Shown: piece by piece, positions 1 to 12,025 of the stretch | How the letters are laid out: the number at the start of each line of letters is the position of its first letter | How positions within the stretch are numbered: the first letter of the stretch is position 1 | Source of the DNA: Gordius sp. MW1 | Taxonomy: Eukaryota; Nematomorpha; Gordioida; Gordea; Gordiidae | DNA length: 64,000 bases | NCBI GenBank assembly: GCA_964036665.1 | Contig: OZ038526.1 | Span: 12,586,001-12,650,000, forward strand | Direction: 5' to 3' | Translations under genes and position numbers: made by a program | Notes under the pieces: model-generated | Told to the model about the DNA's origin: nothing | The model's input: the letters and a program-made list of their open reading frames with translations, nothing else | Database searches by the model: none

Positions 1-689
1 GCAGTTTTCAAAAATTAAGCATTCACGTTGCGATACAACAAACTAATCGCCTCAATAAAACGTTGTCTTTTGTCAAAATGATAGTTCTCGCAGCTTAAAA
101 CCTCTTTTCGGAAGTCAATCGAGGATAATAGGATTATCAAATTGGCTTAATTTTCTATATTTTTTCATGCTCTTTCACATAGAATCAAAAAAAATAAATA
201 TTTTTGCCTCAAAATTTTTCACATATTTTTCTTTGAACCGTATTCATCCGATGAAAGTTGTCGTTTTCAGACGTGGTTTCTATGATCCCAAGTAAAAATT
301 TATCAGAATCTAAAAACTATTACTTTGAAATCATGATCGCATAGAGCAGTTTTCAAAAATTAAGCACTCACGTTGCGATACAACAAACTAATCGCCACAA
401 TAAAACTTTGTCTTTTGTCAAAATGATAGTTCTCGCAGCTTAAAACCTCTTTTCGGAAGTCAATCGAGGATAATAGGATTCTCAAATTGGCTTACTTTTA
501 TATATTTTTTCATGCTCTTTCACATAGAATCGAAAAAAATAAATGTTTTTGCCTCAAAATTTTTCACATATTTTTCTTTGAACCGTATTCATCCGATGAA
601 AGTTGTCGTTTTCAGACGTGGTTTCTATGATCCCAAGTAAAAATTTACAGAATCTAAAAACTATTACTTTGAAATCATGATCGCATAGA
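1..689 (+). repeat. Two introductory monomers before the 5-mer HOR
   Basis: Monomer 1 (1-345) has the ttaattttc variant and a cgcctcaat subfamily stretch. Monomer 2 (346-689) combines cgccacaat, aaactttg, gtttttgcc and the shortened atttacagaatc. Neither is an exact match to a member of the 5-mer that follows, although the single features recur there and in later monomers. The pair probably belongs to a higher-order unit that extends left of the window. Confidence 0.7.
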
Positions 690-2407
690 GCAGTTTTCAA
701 AAATTAAGCATTCACGTTGCGATACAACAAACTAATCGCCACAATAAAACGTTGTCTTTTGTCGAAATGATAGTTCTCGCAGCTTAAAACCTCTTTTCGG
801 AAGTCAATCGAGGATAATATGATTCTCAAATTGGCTTAATTTTCTATATTTTTTCATGCTCTTTCACATAGAATCAAAAAAAATAAATATTTTTACCTCA
901 AAATTTTTCACATATTTTTCTTTGAACCGTATTCATCCGATGAAAGTTGTCGTTTTCAGACGTGGTTTCTATGATCCCAAGTAAAAATTTATCAGAATCT
1001 AAAAATTATTACTTTGAAATCATGATCGCATAGAGCAGTTTTCAAAAATTAAGCACTCACGTTGCGATACAACAAACTAATCGCAACAATAAAACTTTGT
1101 CTTTTGTCAAAATGATAGTTCTCGCAGCTTAAAACCTCTTTTCGGAAATCAATCGAGGATAATAGGATTCTCAAATTGGCTTACATTTATATATTTTTTT
1201 ATGCTCTTTCACATAGAATCAAAAAAAAATAAATATTTTTACCTAAAAATTTTTCACATATTTTTCTTTGAACCGTATTCATCCGATGAAAGTTGTCGTT
1301 TTCAGACGTGGTTTCTAAGATCCCAAGTAAAAATTTATCAGAATCTAAAAACTATTACTTTGAAATCATGATCGCATAGAGCAGTTTTAAAAATTAAGCA
1401 CTCACGTTGCGATACAACAAACTAATCGCAACAATAAAACGTTGTCTTTTGTCAAAATGATAGTTCTCGCAGCTTAAAACCTCTTTTCGGAAGTCAATCG
1501 AGGATAATAGGATTCTCAAATTGGCTTACTTTTATATATTTTTTCATGCTCTTCCACATAGAATCAAAAAAAAAAATATTTTTACCTCAAAATTTTTCAC
1601 ATATTTTTCTTTGAACCGTATTCATCCGATGAAAGTTGTCGTTTTCAGACGTGGTTTCTATGATCCCAAGTAAAAATTTATCAGAATCTAAAAACTATTA
1701 CTTTGAAATCATGATCGCATAGAGCAGTTTTCAAAAATTAAGCATTCACGTTGCGATACAACAAACTAATCGCCACAATAAAACGTTGTCTTTTGTCAAA
1801 ATGATAGTTCTCGCAGCTTAAAACCTCTTTTCGGAAGTCAATCGAGGATAATAGGATTCTCAAATTGGCTTACTTTTATATATTTTTTCATGCTCTTTCA
1901 CATAGAATCGAAAAAAATAAATGTTTTTGCCTCAAAATTTTTCACATATTTTTCTTTGAACCGTATTCATCCGATGAAAGTTGTCGTTTTCAGACGTTGT
2001 TTCTATGATCCCAAGTAAAAATTTATCAGAATCTAAAAACTATTACTTTGAAATCATGATCGCATAGAGCAGTTTTCAAAAATTAAGCACTCACGTTGCG
2101 ATACAACAAACTAATCGCAACAATAAAACGTTGTCTTTTGTCAAAATGATAGTTCTCGCAGCTTAAAACCTCTTTTCGGAAGTCAATCGAGGATAATAGG
2201 ATTCTCAAATTGGCTTACTTTTATATATTTTTTCATGCTCTTTCACATAGAATCGAATAAATATTTTACCTCAAAATTTTTCACATATTTTTCTTTGAAC
2301 CGTATTCATCCGATGAAAGTTGTCGTTTTCAGACGTGGTTTCTATGATCCCAAGTAAAAATTTATCAGAATCTAAAAACTATTACTTTGAAATCATGATC
2401 GCATAGA
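690..2407 (+). repeat. 5-monomer HOR (1718 bp), copy 1
   Basis: The monomers start at 690, 1035, 1381, 1724 and 2069 with lengths 345, 346, 343, 345 and 339. Each has its own signature. The first has gtcgaaatg, ataatatgattc and ttaattttc. The second has aaactttg, acatttatat, cctaaaaat and ctaagatcc. The third has gttttaaaaattaag and cttccacata. The fourth has gtttttgcc and gacgttgtttc. The fifth has the shortened cgaataaatattttacc. The same five signatures follow in the same order 1718 bp downstream, which defines the unit. Confidence 0.93.
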
Positions 2408-4125
2408 GCAGTTTTCAAAAATTAAGCATTCACGTTGCGATACAACAAACTAATCGCCACAATAAAACGTTGTCTTTTGTCGAAATGATAGTTCTCGCAG
2501 CTTAAAACCTCTTTTCGGAAGTCAATCGAGGATAATATGATTCTCAAATTGGCTTAATTTTCTATATTTTTTCATGCTCTTTCACATAGAATCAAAAAAA
2601 ATAAATATTTTTACCTCAAAATTTTTCACATATTTTTCTTTGAACCGTATTCATCCGATGAAAGTTGTCGTTTTCAGACGTGGTTTCTATGATCCCAAGT
2701 AAAAATTTATCAGAATCTAAAAATTATTACTTTGAAATCATGATCGCATAGAGCAGTTTTCAAAAATTAAGCACTCACGTTGCGATACAACAAACTAATC
2801 GCAACAATAAAACTTTGTCTTTTGTCAAAATGATAGTTCTCGCAGCTTAAAACCTCTTTTCGGAAATCAATCGAGGATAATAGGATTCTCAAATTGGCTT
2901 ACATTTATATATTTTTTTATGCTCTTTCACATAGAATCAAAAAAAAATAAATATTTTTACCTAAAAATTTTTCACATATTTTTCTTTGAACCGTATTCAT
3001 CCGATGAAAGTTGTCGTTTTCAGACGTGGTTTCTAAGATCCCAAGTAAAAATTTATCAGAATCTAAAAACTATTACTTTGAAATCATGATCGCATAGAGC
3101 AGTTTTAAAAATTAAGCACTCACGTTGCGATACAACAAACTAATCGCAACAATAAAACGTTGTCTTTTGTCAAAATGATAGTTCTCGCAGCTTAAAACCT
3201 CTTTTCGGAAGTCAATCGAGGATAATAGGATTCTCAAATTGGCTTACTTTTATATATTTTTTCATGCTCTTCCACATAGAATCAAAAAAAAAAATATTTT
3301 TACCTCAAAATTTTTCACATATTTTTCTTTGAACCGTATTCATCCGATGAAAGTTGTCGTTTTCAGACGTGGTTTCTATGATCCCAAGTAAAAATTTATC
3401 AGAATCTAAAAACTATTACTTTGAAATCATGATCGCATAGAGCAGTTTTCAAAAATTAAGCATTCACGTTGCGATACAACAAACTAATCGCCACAATAAA
3501 ACGTTGTCTTTTGTCAAAATGATAGTTCTCGCAGCTTAAAACCTCTTTTCGGAAGTCAATCGAGGATAATAGGATTCTCAAATTGGCTTACTTTTATATA
3601 TTTTTTCATGCTCTTTCACATAGAATCGAAAAAAATAAATGTTTTTGCCTCAAAATTTTTCACATATTTTTCTTTGAACCGTATTCATCCGATGAAAGTT
3701 GTCGTTTTCAGACGTTGTTTCTATGATCCCAAGTAAAAATTTATCAGAATCTAAAAACTATTACTTTGAAATCATGATCGCATAGAGCAGTTTTCAAAAA
3801 TTAAGCACTCACGTTGCGATACAACAAACTAATCGCAACAATAAAACGTTGTCTTTTGTCAAAATGATAGTTCTCGCAGCTTAAAACCTCTTTTCGGAAG
3901 TCAATCGAGGATAATAGGATTCTCAAATTGGCTTACTTTTATATATTTTTTCATGCTCTTTCACATAGAATCGAATAAATATTTTACCTCAAAATTTTTC
4001 ACATATTTTTCTTTGAACCGTATTCATCCGATGAAAGTTGTCGTTTTCAGACGTGGTTTCTATGATCCCAAGTAAAAATTTATCAGAATCTAAAAACTAT
4101 TACTTTGAAATCATGATCGCATAGA
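2408..4125 (+). repeat. 5-monomer HOR (1718 bp), copy 2
   Basis: This repeats the five signatures of the preceding unit, with every monomer boundary displaced by exactly 1718 bp (2408, 2753, 3099, 3442, 3787). I saw no difference at any diagnostic site compared, including private variants such as cttccacata, ctaagatcc and gacgttgtttc. The duplication is therefore recent, or the region was homogenised recently. Its last two monomers also open the 10/11-mer duplication that follows. Confidence 0.93.
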
Positions 4126-6880
4126 GCAGTTTTCAAAAATTAAGCATTCACGTTGCGATACAACCAACTAATCGCCACAATAAAACGTTGTCTTTTGTCA
4201 AAATGATAGTTCTCGCAGCTTAAAACCTCTTTTCGGAAGTCAATCGAGGATAATAATATTCTCAAATTGGCTTACTTTTATATATTTTTTCATGCTCTTT
4301 CACATAGAATCAAAAAAAATAAATATTTTTACCTCAAAATTTTTCGCATATTTTTCTTTGAACCTTATTCATCCGATGAAAGTTGTCGTTTTCAGACGTG
4401 GTTTCTATGATCCCAAGTAAAAATGTATCAGAATCTAAAAACTATTACTTTGAAATCATGATCGCATAGAGCAGTTTTCAAAAATTAAGCATTCACGTTG
4501 CGATACAACAAACTAATCGCAACAATAAAACGTTGTCTTTTGTCAAAATGATAGTTCTCGCAGCTTAAAACCTCTTTTCAGAAGTCAATCGAGGATAATA
4601 GGATTCTCAAATTGGCTTACTTTTATATATTTTTTCATGCTCTTTCACATAGAATCGAAAAAAATAAATGTTTTTGCCTCAAAATTTTTCACATATTTTT
4701 CTTTGAACCGTATTCATCCGATGAAAGTTGTCGTTTTCAGACGTGGTTTCTATGATCCCAAGTAAAAATTTACAGAATCTAAAAACTATTACTTTGAAAT
4801 CATGATCGCATAGAGCAGTTTTCAAAAATTAAGCATTCACGTTGCGATACAACAAACTAATCGCCACAATAAAACGTTGTCTTTTGTCAAAATGATAGTT
4901 CTCGCAGCTTAAACCTCTTTTCGGAAGTCAATCGATGATAATAGGATTCTCAAATTGGCTTACTTTTATATATTTTTTCATGCTCTTTCACATAGAACGA
5001 AAAAAATAAATAATTTTGCCTCAAAATTTTTCACATATTTTTCTTTGAACCGTATTCATCCGATGAAAGTTGTCGTTTTCAGACGTGGTTTCTATGATCC
5101 CAAGTAAAAATTTATCAGAATCTAAAAACTATTACTTTGAAATCATGATCGCATAGAGCAGTTTTCAAAAATTAAGCACTCACCTTGCGATACAACAAAC
5201 TAATCGCCACAATAAAACGTTGTCTTTTGTCAAATGATAGTTCTCGCAGCTTAAAACCTCTTTTCGGAAGTCAATCGATGATAATAGGATTCTCAAATTG
5301 GCTTACTTTTATATATTTTTTCATGCTCTTTCACATAGAATCGAAAAAAATAAATATTTTTACCTCAAAATATTTCACATATTTTTCTTTGAACCGTATT
5401 CATCCGATGAAAGTTGTCGTTTAAAGACGTGGTTTCTATGATCCCAAGTAAAAATTTATCAGAATCTAAAAACTATTACTTTGAAATCATGATCGCATAG
5501 AGCAGTTTTCAAAAATTAAGCACTCACGTTGCGATACAACAAACTAATCGCATTTTTAAAACGTTGTCTTTTGTCAAAATGATAGTTCTCGCAGCTTAAA
5601 ACTTCTTTTCGGAAGTCAATCGAGGATAATAGGATTCTCAAATTGGTTTACTTTTATATATTTTTTCATGCTCTTTCACATAGAATCGAAAAAAAATAAA
5701 TATTTTTACCTCAAAATTTTTCACATATTTTTCTTTGAACCGTATTCATCCGATGAAAGTTGTAGTTTTCAGACGTGGTTTCTATGATCCCAAGTAAAAA
5801 TTTATCAGAATCTAAAAACTATTACTTTGAAATCATGATCGCATAGAGCTGTTTTCAAAAATTAAGCATTCACGTTGCGATACAACAAACTAATCGCCAC
5901 AATAAAACGTTGTCTTTTGTCAAAATGATAGTTCTCGCAGCTTAAAACCTTTTTTCGGAAGTCAATCGAGGATAATAGGATTCTCAAATTGGCTTACTTT
6001 TATATATTATTTCATGCTCTTTCACATAGAATCGAAAAAAATAAATATTTTTACCTCAAATTTTTTCACATATTTTTCTTTGAACCGTATTCATCCGATG
6101 AAAGTTGTCGTTTAAAGACGTGGTTTATGATCCCAAGTAAAAATTTATCAGAATCTAAAAACTATTACATTGAAATCATGATCGCATAGAGCAGTTTTCA
6201 AAAATTAAGCACTCAGGTTGCGATACAACAAACTAATCGCATTTTTAAAACGTTGTCTTTTGTCAAAATGATAGTTCTCGCAACTTAAAACCTCTTTTCG
6301 GAAGTCAATCGAGGATAATAGGATTCTCAAATTGGTTTACTTTTATATATTTTTTCATGCTCTTTCACATAGAATCGAAAAAAAATAAATATTTTTACCT
6401 CAAAATTTTTCACATATTTTTCTTTGAACCGTATTCATCCGATGAAAGTTGTCGTTTTCAGACGTGGTTTCTATGATCCCAAGTAAAAATTTATCAGAAT
6501 CTAAAAACTATTACTTTGAAATCATGATCGCATAGAGCAGTTTTCAAAAATTAAGCACTCACGTTGCGATACAACAAACTAATCGCCACAATAAAACGTT
6601 GTCTTTTGTCAAAATGATAGTTCTCGCAGCTTAAAACCTCTTTTCGGAAGTCAATCGAGGATAATAGGATTCTCAAATTGGCTTACTTTTATATATTTTT
6701 TCATGCTCTTTCACATAGAATCGAAAAAATAAATATTTTTGCCTCAAAATTTTTCACATATTTTTCTTTGAACCGTATTCATCCGATGAAAGTTGTCGTT
6801 TTCAGACGTGGTTTCTATGATCCCAAGTAAAAATTTATCAGAATCTAAAAACTATTACTTTGAAATCATGATCGCATAGA
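3442..6880 (+). repeat. 10-monomer duplicated block P1 (~3.44 kb)
   Basis: Monomers start at 3442, 3787, 4126, 4471, 4815, 5158, 5502, 5848, 6191 and 6537. Landmarks are caaccaac, tcgcatatt and aaccttattc in the monomer at 4126; the shortened gcttaaacctc with cgatgata and catagaacg at 4815; caccttgcg at 5158; cgcattttt at 5502 and 6191; and agctgtttt at 5848. The landmarks recur in order in the next block, 3444 bp away at first and then 3788 bp away. The first two monomers overlap the second 5-mer copy, so this block evidently grew out of that array. Boundaries are approximate because the crossover lies inside a monomer. Confidence 0.85.
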
Positions 6881-9800
6881 GCAGTTTTGAAAAATTAAGC
6901 CCTCACGTTGCGATACAACAAACTAATCGCCACAATAAAACGTTGTCTTTTGTCAAAATGATAGTTCTCGCAACTTAAAACCTCTTTTCGGAAGTCAATC
7001 GAGGATAATAGGATTCTCAAATTGGCTTACTTTTATATATTTTTTCATGCTCTTTCACATAGAATCGAAAAAAATAAATGTTTTTGCCTCAAAATTTTTC
7101 ACATATTTTTCTTTGAACCGTATTCATCCGATGAAAGTTGTCGTTTTCAGACGTGGTTTCTATGATCCCAAGTAAAAATTTATCAGAATCTAAAAACTAT
7201 TACTTTGAAATCATGATCGCATAGAGCAGTTTTCAAAAATTAAGCACTCACGTTGCGATACAACAAACTAATCGCAACAATAAAACGTTGTCTTTTGTCA
7301 AAATGATAGTTCTCGCAGCTTAAAACCTCTTTTCGGAAGTCAATCGAGGATAATAGGATATTCAAATTGGCTTACTTTTATATATTTTTTCATGCTCTTT
7401 CACATAGAATCGAAAAAAATAAATATTTTACCTCAAAATTTTTCACATATTTTTCTTTGAACCGTATTCATCCGATGAAAGTTGTCGTTTTCAGACGTGG
7501 TTTCTATGATCCCAAGTAAAAATTTATCAGAATCTAAAAACTATTACTTTGAAATCATGATCGCATAGAGCAGTTTTCAAAAATTAAGCATTCACGTTGC
7601 GATACAACCAACTAATCGCCACAATAAAACGTTGTCTTTTGTCAAAATGATAGTTCTCGCAGCGTAAAACCTCTTTTCGGAAGTCAATCGAGGATAATAA
7701 TATTCTCAAATTGGCTTACTTTTATATATTTTTTCATGCTCTTTCACATAGAATCAAAAAAAATAAATATTTTTACCTCAAAATTTTTCGCATATTTTTC
7801 TTTGAACCTTATTCATCCGATGAAAGTTGTCGTTTTCAGACGTGGTTTCTATGATCCCAAGTAAAAATGTATCAGAATCTAAAAACTATTACTTTGAAAT
7901 CATGATCGCATAGAGCAGTTTTCAAAAATTAAGCATTCACGTTGCGATACAACAAACTAATCGCAACAATAAAACGTTGTCTTTTGTCAAAATGATAGTT
8001 CTCGCAGCTTAAAACCTCTTTTCGGAAGTCAATCGAGGATAATAGGATTCTCAAATTGGCTTACTTTTATATATTTTTTCATGCTCTTTCACATAGAATC
8101 GAAAAAAATAAATGTTTTTGCCTCAAAATTTTTCACATATTTTTCTTTGAACCGTATTCATCCGATGAAAGTTGTCGTTTTCAGACGTGGTTTCTATGAT
8201 CCCAAGTAAAAATTTACAGAATCTAAAAACTATTACTTTGAAATCATGATCGCATAGAGCAGTTTTCAAAAATTAAGCATTCACGTTGCGATACAACAAA
8301 CTAATCGCCACAATAAAACGTTGTCTTTTGTCAAAATGATAGTTCTCGCAGCTTAAAACCTCTTTTCGGAAGTCAATCGAGGATAATAGGATTCTCAAAT
8401 TGGCTTACTTTTATATATTTTTTCATGCTCTTTCACATAGAATCGAAAAAAATAAATGTTTTTGCCTCAAAATTTTTCACATATTTTTCTTTGAACCGTA
8501 TTCATCCGATGGAAGTTGTCGTTTTCAGACGTGGTTTCTAAGATCCCAAGTAAAAATTTACAGAATCTAAAAACTATTACTTTGAAATCATGATCGCATA
8601 GAGCAGTTTTCAAAAATTAAGCATTCACGTTGCGATACAACAAACTAATCGCCACAATAAAACGTTGTCTTTTGTCAAAATGATAGTTCTCGCAGCTTAA
8701 ACCTCTTTTCGGAAGTCAATCGATGATAATAGGATTCTCAAATTGGCTTACTTTTATGTATTTTTTCATGCTCTTTCACATAGAACGAAAAAAATAAATA
8801 ATTTTGCCTCAAAATTTTTCACATATTTTTCTTTGAACCGTATTCATCCGATGAAAGTTGTCGTTTTCAGACGTGGTTTCTATGATCCCAAGTAAAAATT
8901 TATCAGAATCTAAAAACTATTACTTTGAAATCATGATCGCATAGAGCAGTTTTCAAAAATTAAGCACTCACCTTGCGATACAACAAACTAATCGCCACAA
9001 TAAAACGTTGTCTTTTGTCAAATGATAGTTCTCGCAGCTTAAAACCTCTTTTCGGAAGTCAATCGATGATAATAGGATTCTCAAATTGGCTTACTTTTAT
9101 ATATTTTTTCATGCTCTTTCACATAGAATCGAAAAAAATAAATATTTTTACCTCAAAATATTTCACATATTTTTCTTTGAACCGTATTCATCCGATGAAA
9201 GTTGTCGTTTAAAGACGTGGTTTCTATGATCCCAAGTAAAAATTTATCAGAATCTAAAAACTATTACTTTGAAATCATGATCGCATAGAGCAGTTTTCAA
9301 AAATTAAGCACTCACGTTGCGATACAACAAACTAATCGCATTTTTAAAACGTTGTCTTTTGTCAAAATGATAGTTCTCGCAGCTTAAAACTTTTTTTCGG
9401 AAGTCAATCGAGGATAATAGGATTCTCAAATTGGTTTACTTTTATATATTTTTTCATGCTCTTTCACATAGAATCGAAAAAAAATAAATATTTTTACCTC
9501 AAAATTTTTCACATATTTTTCTTTGAACCGTATTCATCCGATGAAAGTTGTAGTTTTCAGACGTGGTTTCTATGATCCCAAGTAAAAATTTATCAGAATC
9601 TAAAAACTATTACTTTGAAATCATGATCGCATAGAGCTGTTTTCAAAAATTAAGCATTCACGTTGCGATACAACAAACTAATCGCCACAATAAAACGTTG
9701 TCTTTTGTCAAAATGATAGTTCTCGCAGCTTAAAACCTCTTTTCGGAAGTCAATCGAGGATAATAGGATTCTCAAATTGGCTTACTTTTATATATTATTT

Positions 9801-10670
9801 CATGCTCTTTCACATAGAATCGAAAAAAATAAATATTTTTACCTCAAATTTTTTCACATATTTTTCTTTGAACCGTATTCATCCGATGAAAGTTGTCGTT
9901 TAAAGACGTGGTTTCTATGATCCCAAGTAAAAATTTATCAGAATCTAAAAACTATTACATTGAAATCATGATCGCATAGAGCAGTTTTCAAAAATTAAGC
10001 ACTCACGTTGCGATACAACAAACTAATCGCATTTTTAAAACGTTGTCTTTTGTCAAAATGATAGTTCTCGCAACTTAAAACATCTTTTCGGAAGTCAATC
10101 GAGGATAATAGGATTCTCAAATTGGTTTACTTTTATATATTTTTTCATGCTCTTTCACATAGAATCGAAAAAAAATAAATATTTTTACCTCAAAATTTTT
10201 CACATATTTTTCTTTGAACCGTATTCATCCGATGAAAGTTGTCGTTTTCAGACGTGGTTTCTATGATCCCAAGTAAAAATTTATCAGAATCTAAAAACTA
10301 TTACTTTGAAATCATGATCGCATAGAGCAGTTTTCTAAAATTAAGCACTCACGTTGCGATACAACAAACTAATCGCCACAATAAAACGTTGTCTTTTGTC
10401 AAAATGATAGTTCTCGCAGCTTAAAACCTCTTTTCGGAAGTCAATCGAGGATAATAGGATTCTCAAATTGGCTTACTTTTATATATTTTTTCATGCTCTT
10501 TCACATAGAATCGAAAAAATAAATATTTTTGCCTCAAAATTTTTCACATATTTTTCTTTGAACCGTATTCATCCGATGAAAGTTGTCGTTTTCAGACGTG
10601 GTTTCTATGATCCCAAGTAAAAATTTATCAGAATCTAAAAACTATTACTTTGAAATCATGATCGCATAGA
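6881..10670 (+). repeat. 11-monomer duplicated block P2 (~3.79 kb)
   Basis: This is the second copy of the preceding block: 4126 matches 7570, 4815 matches 8603, 5158 matches 8946, 5502 matches 9290 and 5848 matches 9636. It has one extra monomer, at 8259-8602 (gatggaag, ctaagatcc, atttacag), so the offset steps from 3444 to 3788. The opening monomer at 6881 is a hybrid. Its first part (gaaaaattaagccctcacg) matches the monomer at 10671, while its later part (cgccacaat, gtttttgcc) matches the family of the monomer at 3442. That is the expected product of an in-register unequal crossover. Confidence 0.85.
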
Positions 10671-11004
10671 GCAGTTTTGAAAAATTAAGCCCTCACGTTG
10701 CGATACAACAAACTAATCGCAACATTAAAACGTTGTCTTTTGTCAAAATGATAGTTCTCGCAGCTTAAAACCTCTTTTTGGAAGTTATCGAGGATAATAG
10801 GATCCTCAAATTGGCTTACTTTTATATATTTTTTCATGCTCTTTCACATAGAATCGAAAAAATAAATATTTTTACCTCAAAATTTTTCACATATTTTTCT
10901 TTGAACCGTATTCATCCGATGAAAGTTGTCGTTTTCAGACGTGGTTCCAAGTAAAAATTTATCAGAATCTAAAAACTATTACTTTGAAATCATGATCGCA
11001 TAGA
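10671..11004 (+). repeat. Monomer with 9-bp deletion (334 bp)
   Basis: The monomer has gaaaaattaagccctcacg, cctctttttgg, agttatcg and gatcctc, and gtggttccaag replaces the longer consensus by loss of nine bases at about 10946/10947. The equivalent monomer in Q2 is 16843-17176 with the same loss at about 17118/17119. Confidence 0.9.
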
Positions 11005-11340
11005 GCAGTTTTCAAAAATTAAGCAATCACGTTGCGATACAATAAACTAATCGCAACAATAAAACGTTGTCTTTTGTAAAATGATAGTTCTCGCAGCTTA
11101 AAACCTCTTTTCGGAAGTCAATCGATGATAATAGGATTCTCAAATTGGCTTACTTTTTATATATTTTTTCATGCTCTTTCACATAGAATCGAAAAAAATA
11201 AATATTTTTGCCTCAAAATTTTTCACATATTTTTCTTTGAACCGTATTCATCCGATGAAAGTTGTCGTTTTCAGACGTGGTTCCAAGTAAAAATTTATCA
11301 GAATCTAAAAACTATTACTTTGAAATCATGATCGCATAGA
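11005..11340 (+). repeat. Mosaic monomer with the same 9-bp deletion (336 bp)
   Basis: Left features (aatcacg, aataaac, cgcaacaat) match the monomer at 17177. Middle features (gtaaaatg, cgatgata, cttactttttatat) match the monomer at 17522. The gtggttccaag loss at about 11282/11283 matches its left neighbour. Q2 has two monomers where Q1 has this one, so the site marks an exchange that removed a unit from Q1 or added one to Q2. Confidence 0.8.
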
Positions 11341-11684
11341 GCAGTTTTCAAAAATTAAGCACTCACCTTGCGATACAACAAACTAATCGCCACAATAAAA
11401 CGTTGTCTTTTGTCAAATGATAGTTCTCGCAGCTTAAAACCTCTTTTCGGAAGTCAATCGATGATAATAGGATTCTCAAATTGGCTTACTTTTATATATT
11501 TTTTCATGCTCTTTCACATAGAATCGAATAAAATTAATATTTTTACCTCAAAATTTCTCACATATTTTTCTTTGAACCGTATTCATCCGATGAAAGTTGT
11601 CGTTTTCAGACGTGGTTTCTATGATCCCAAGTGAAAATTTATCAGAATCTAAAAACTATTACTTTGAAATCATGATCACATAGA

Positions 11685-12025
11685 GCAGTTTTCAAAAATT
11701 AAGCACTCACCTTGCGATACAACAAACTAATCGCCACAATAAAACGTTTTTTTTCAAATGATAGTTCTCGCAGCTTAAAACCTCTTTTCGGAAGTCAATC
11801 GATGATAATAGGATTCTCAAATTGGCTTACTTTTATATATTTTTTCATGCTCTTTCACATAGAATCGAATAAAATTAATATTTTTACCTCAAAATTTCTC
11901 ACATATTTTTCTTTGAACCGTATTCATCCGATGAAAGTTGTCGTTTTCAGACGTGGTTTCTATGATCCCAAGTAAAAATTTATCAGAATCTAAAAACTAT
12001 TACTTTGAAATCATGATCGCATAGA
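11685..12025 (+). repeat. Monomer with T8 run (341 bp), Q1
   Basis: Near positions 11747-11760 the usual cgttgtcttttgtcaaaatg is replaced by cgttttttttcaaatg. The monomer also has caccttgcg, cgatgata, cgaataaaattaat and atttctcac. The same T8 variant occurs only twice more, in Q2, at 18205 and 18891. Confidence 0.9.

Noticed and set aside
5185..5424. Frames of 79-88 codons at 5185, 8973, 11368, 11712, 15146, 17888 and 18232, and shorter ones at 5989, 11125 and 17642
   Set aside because: Most depend on one-base or small deletions in the monomer (for example gtcaaatg for gtcaaaatg) that keep a frame open. They are not kept open in neighbouring copies, so there is no sign of selection for coding.
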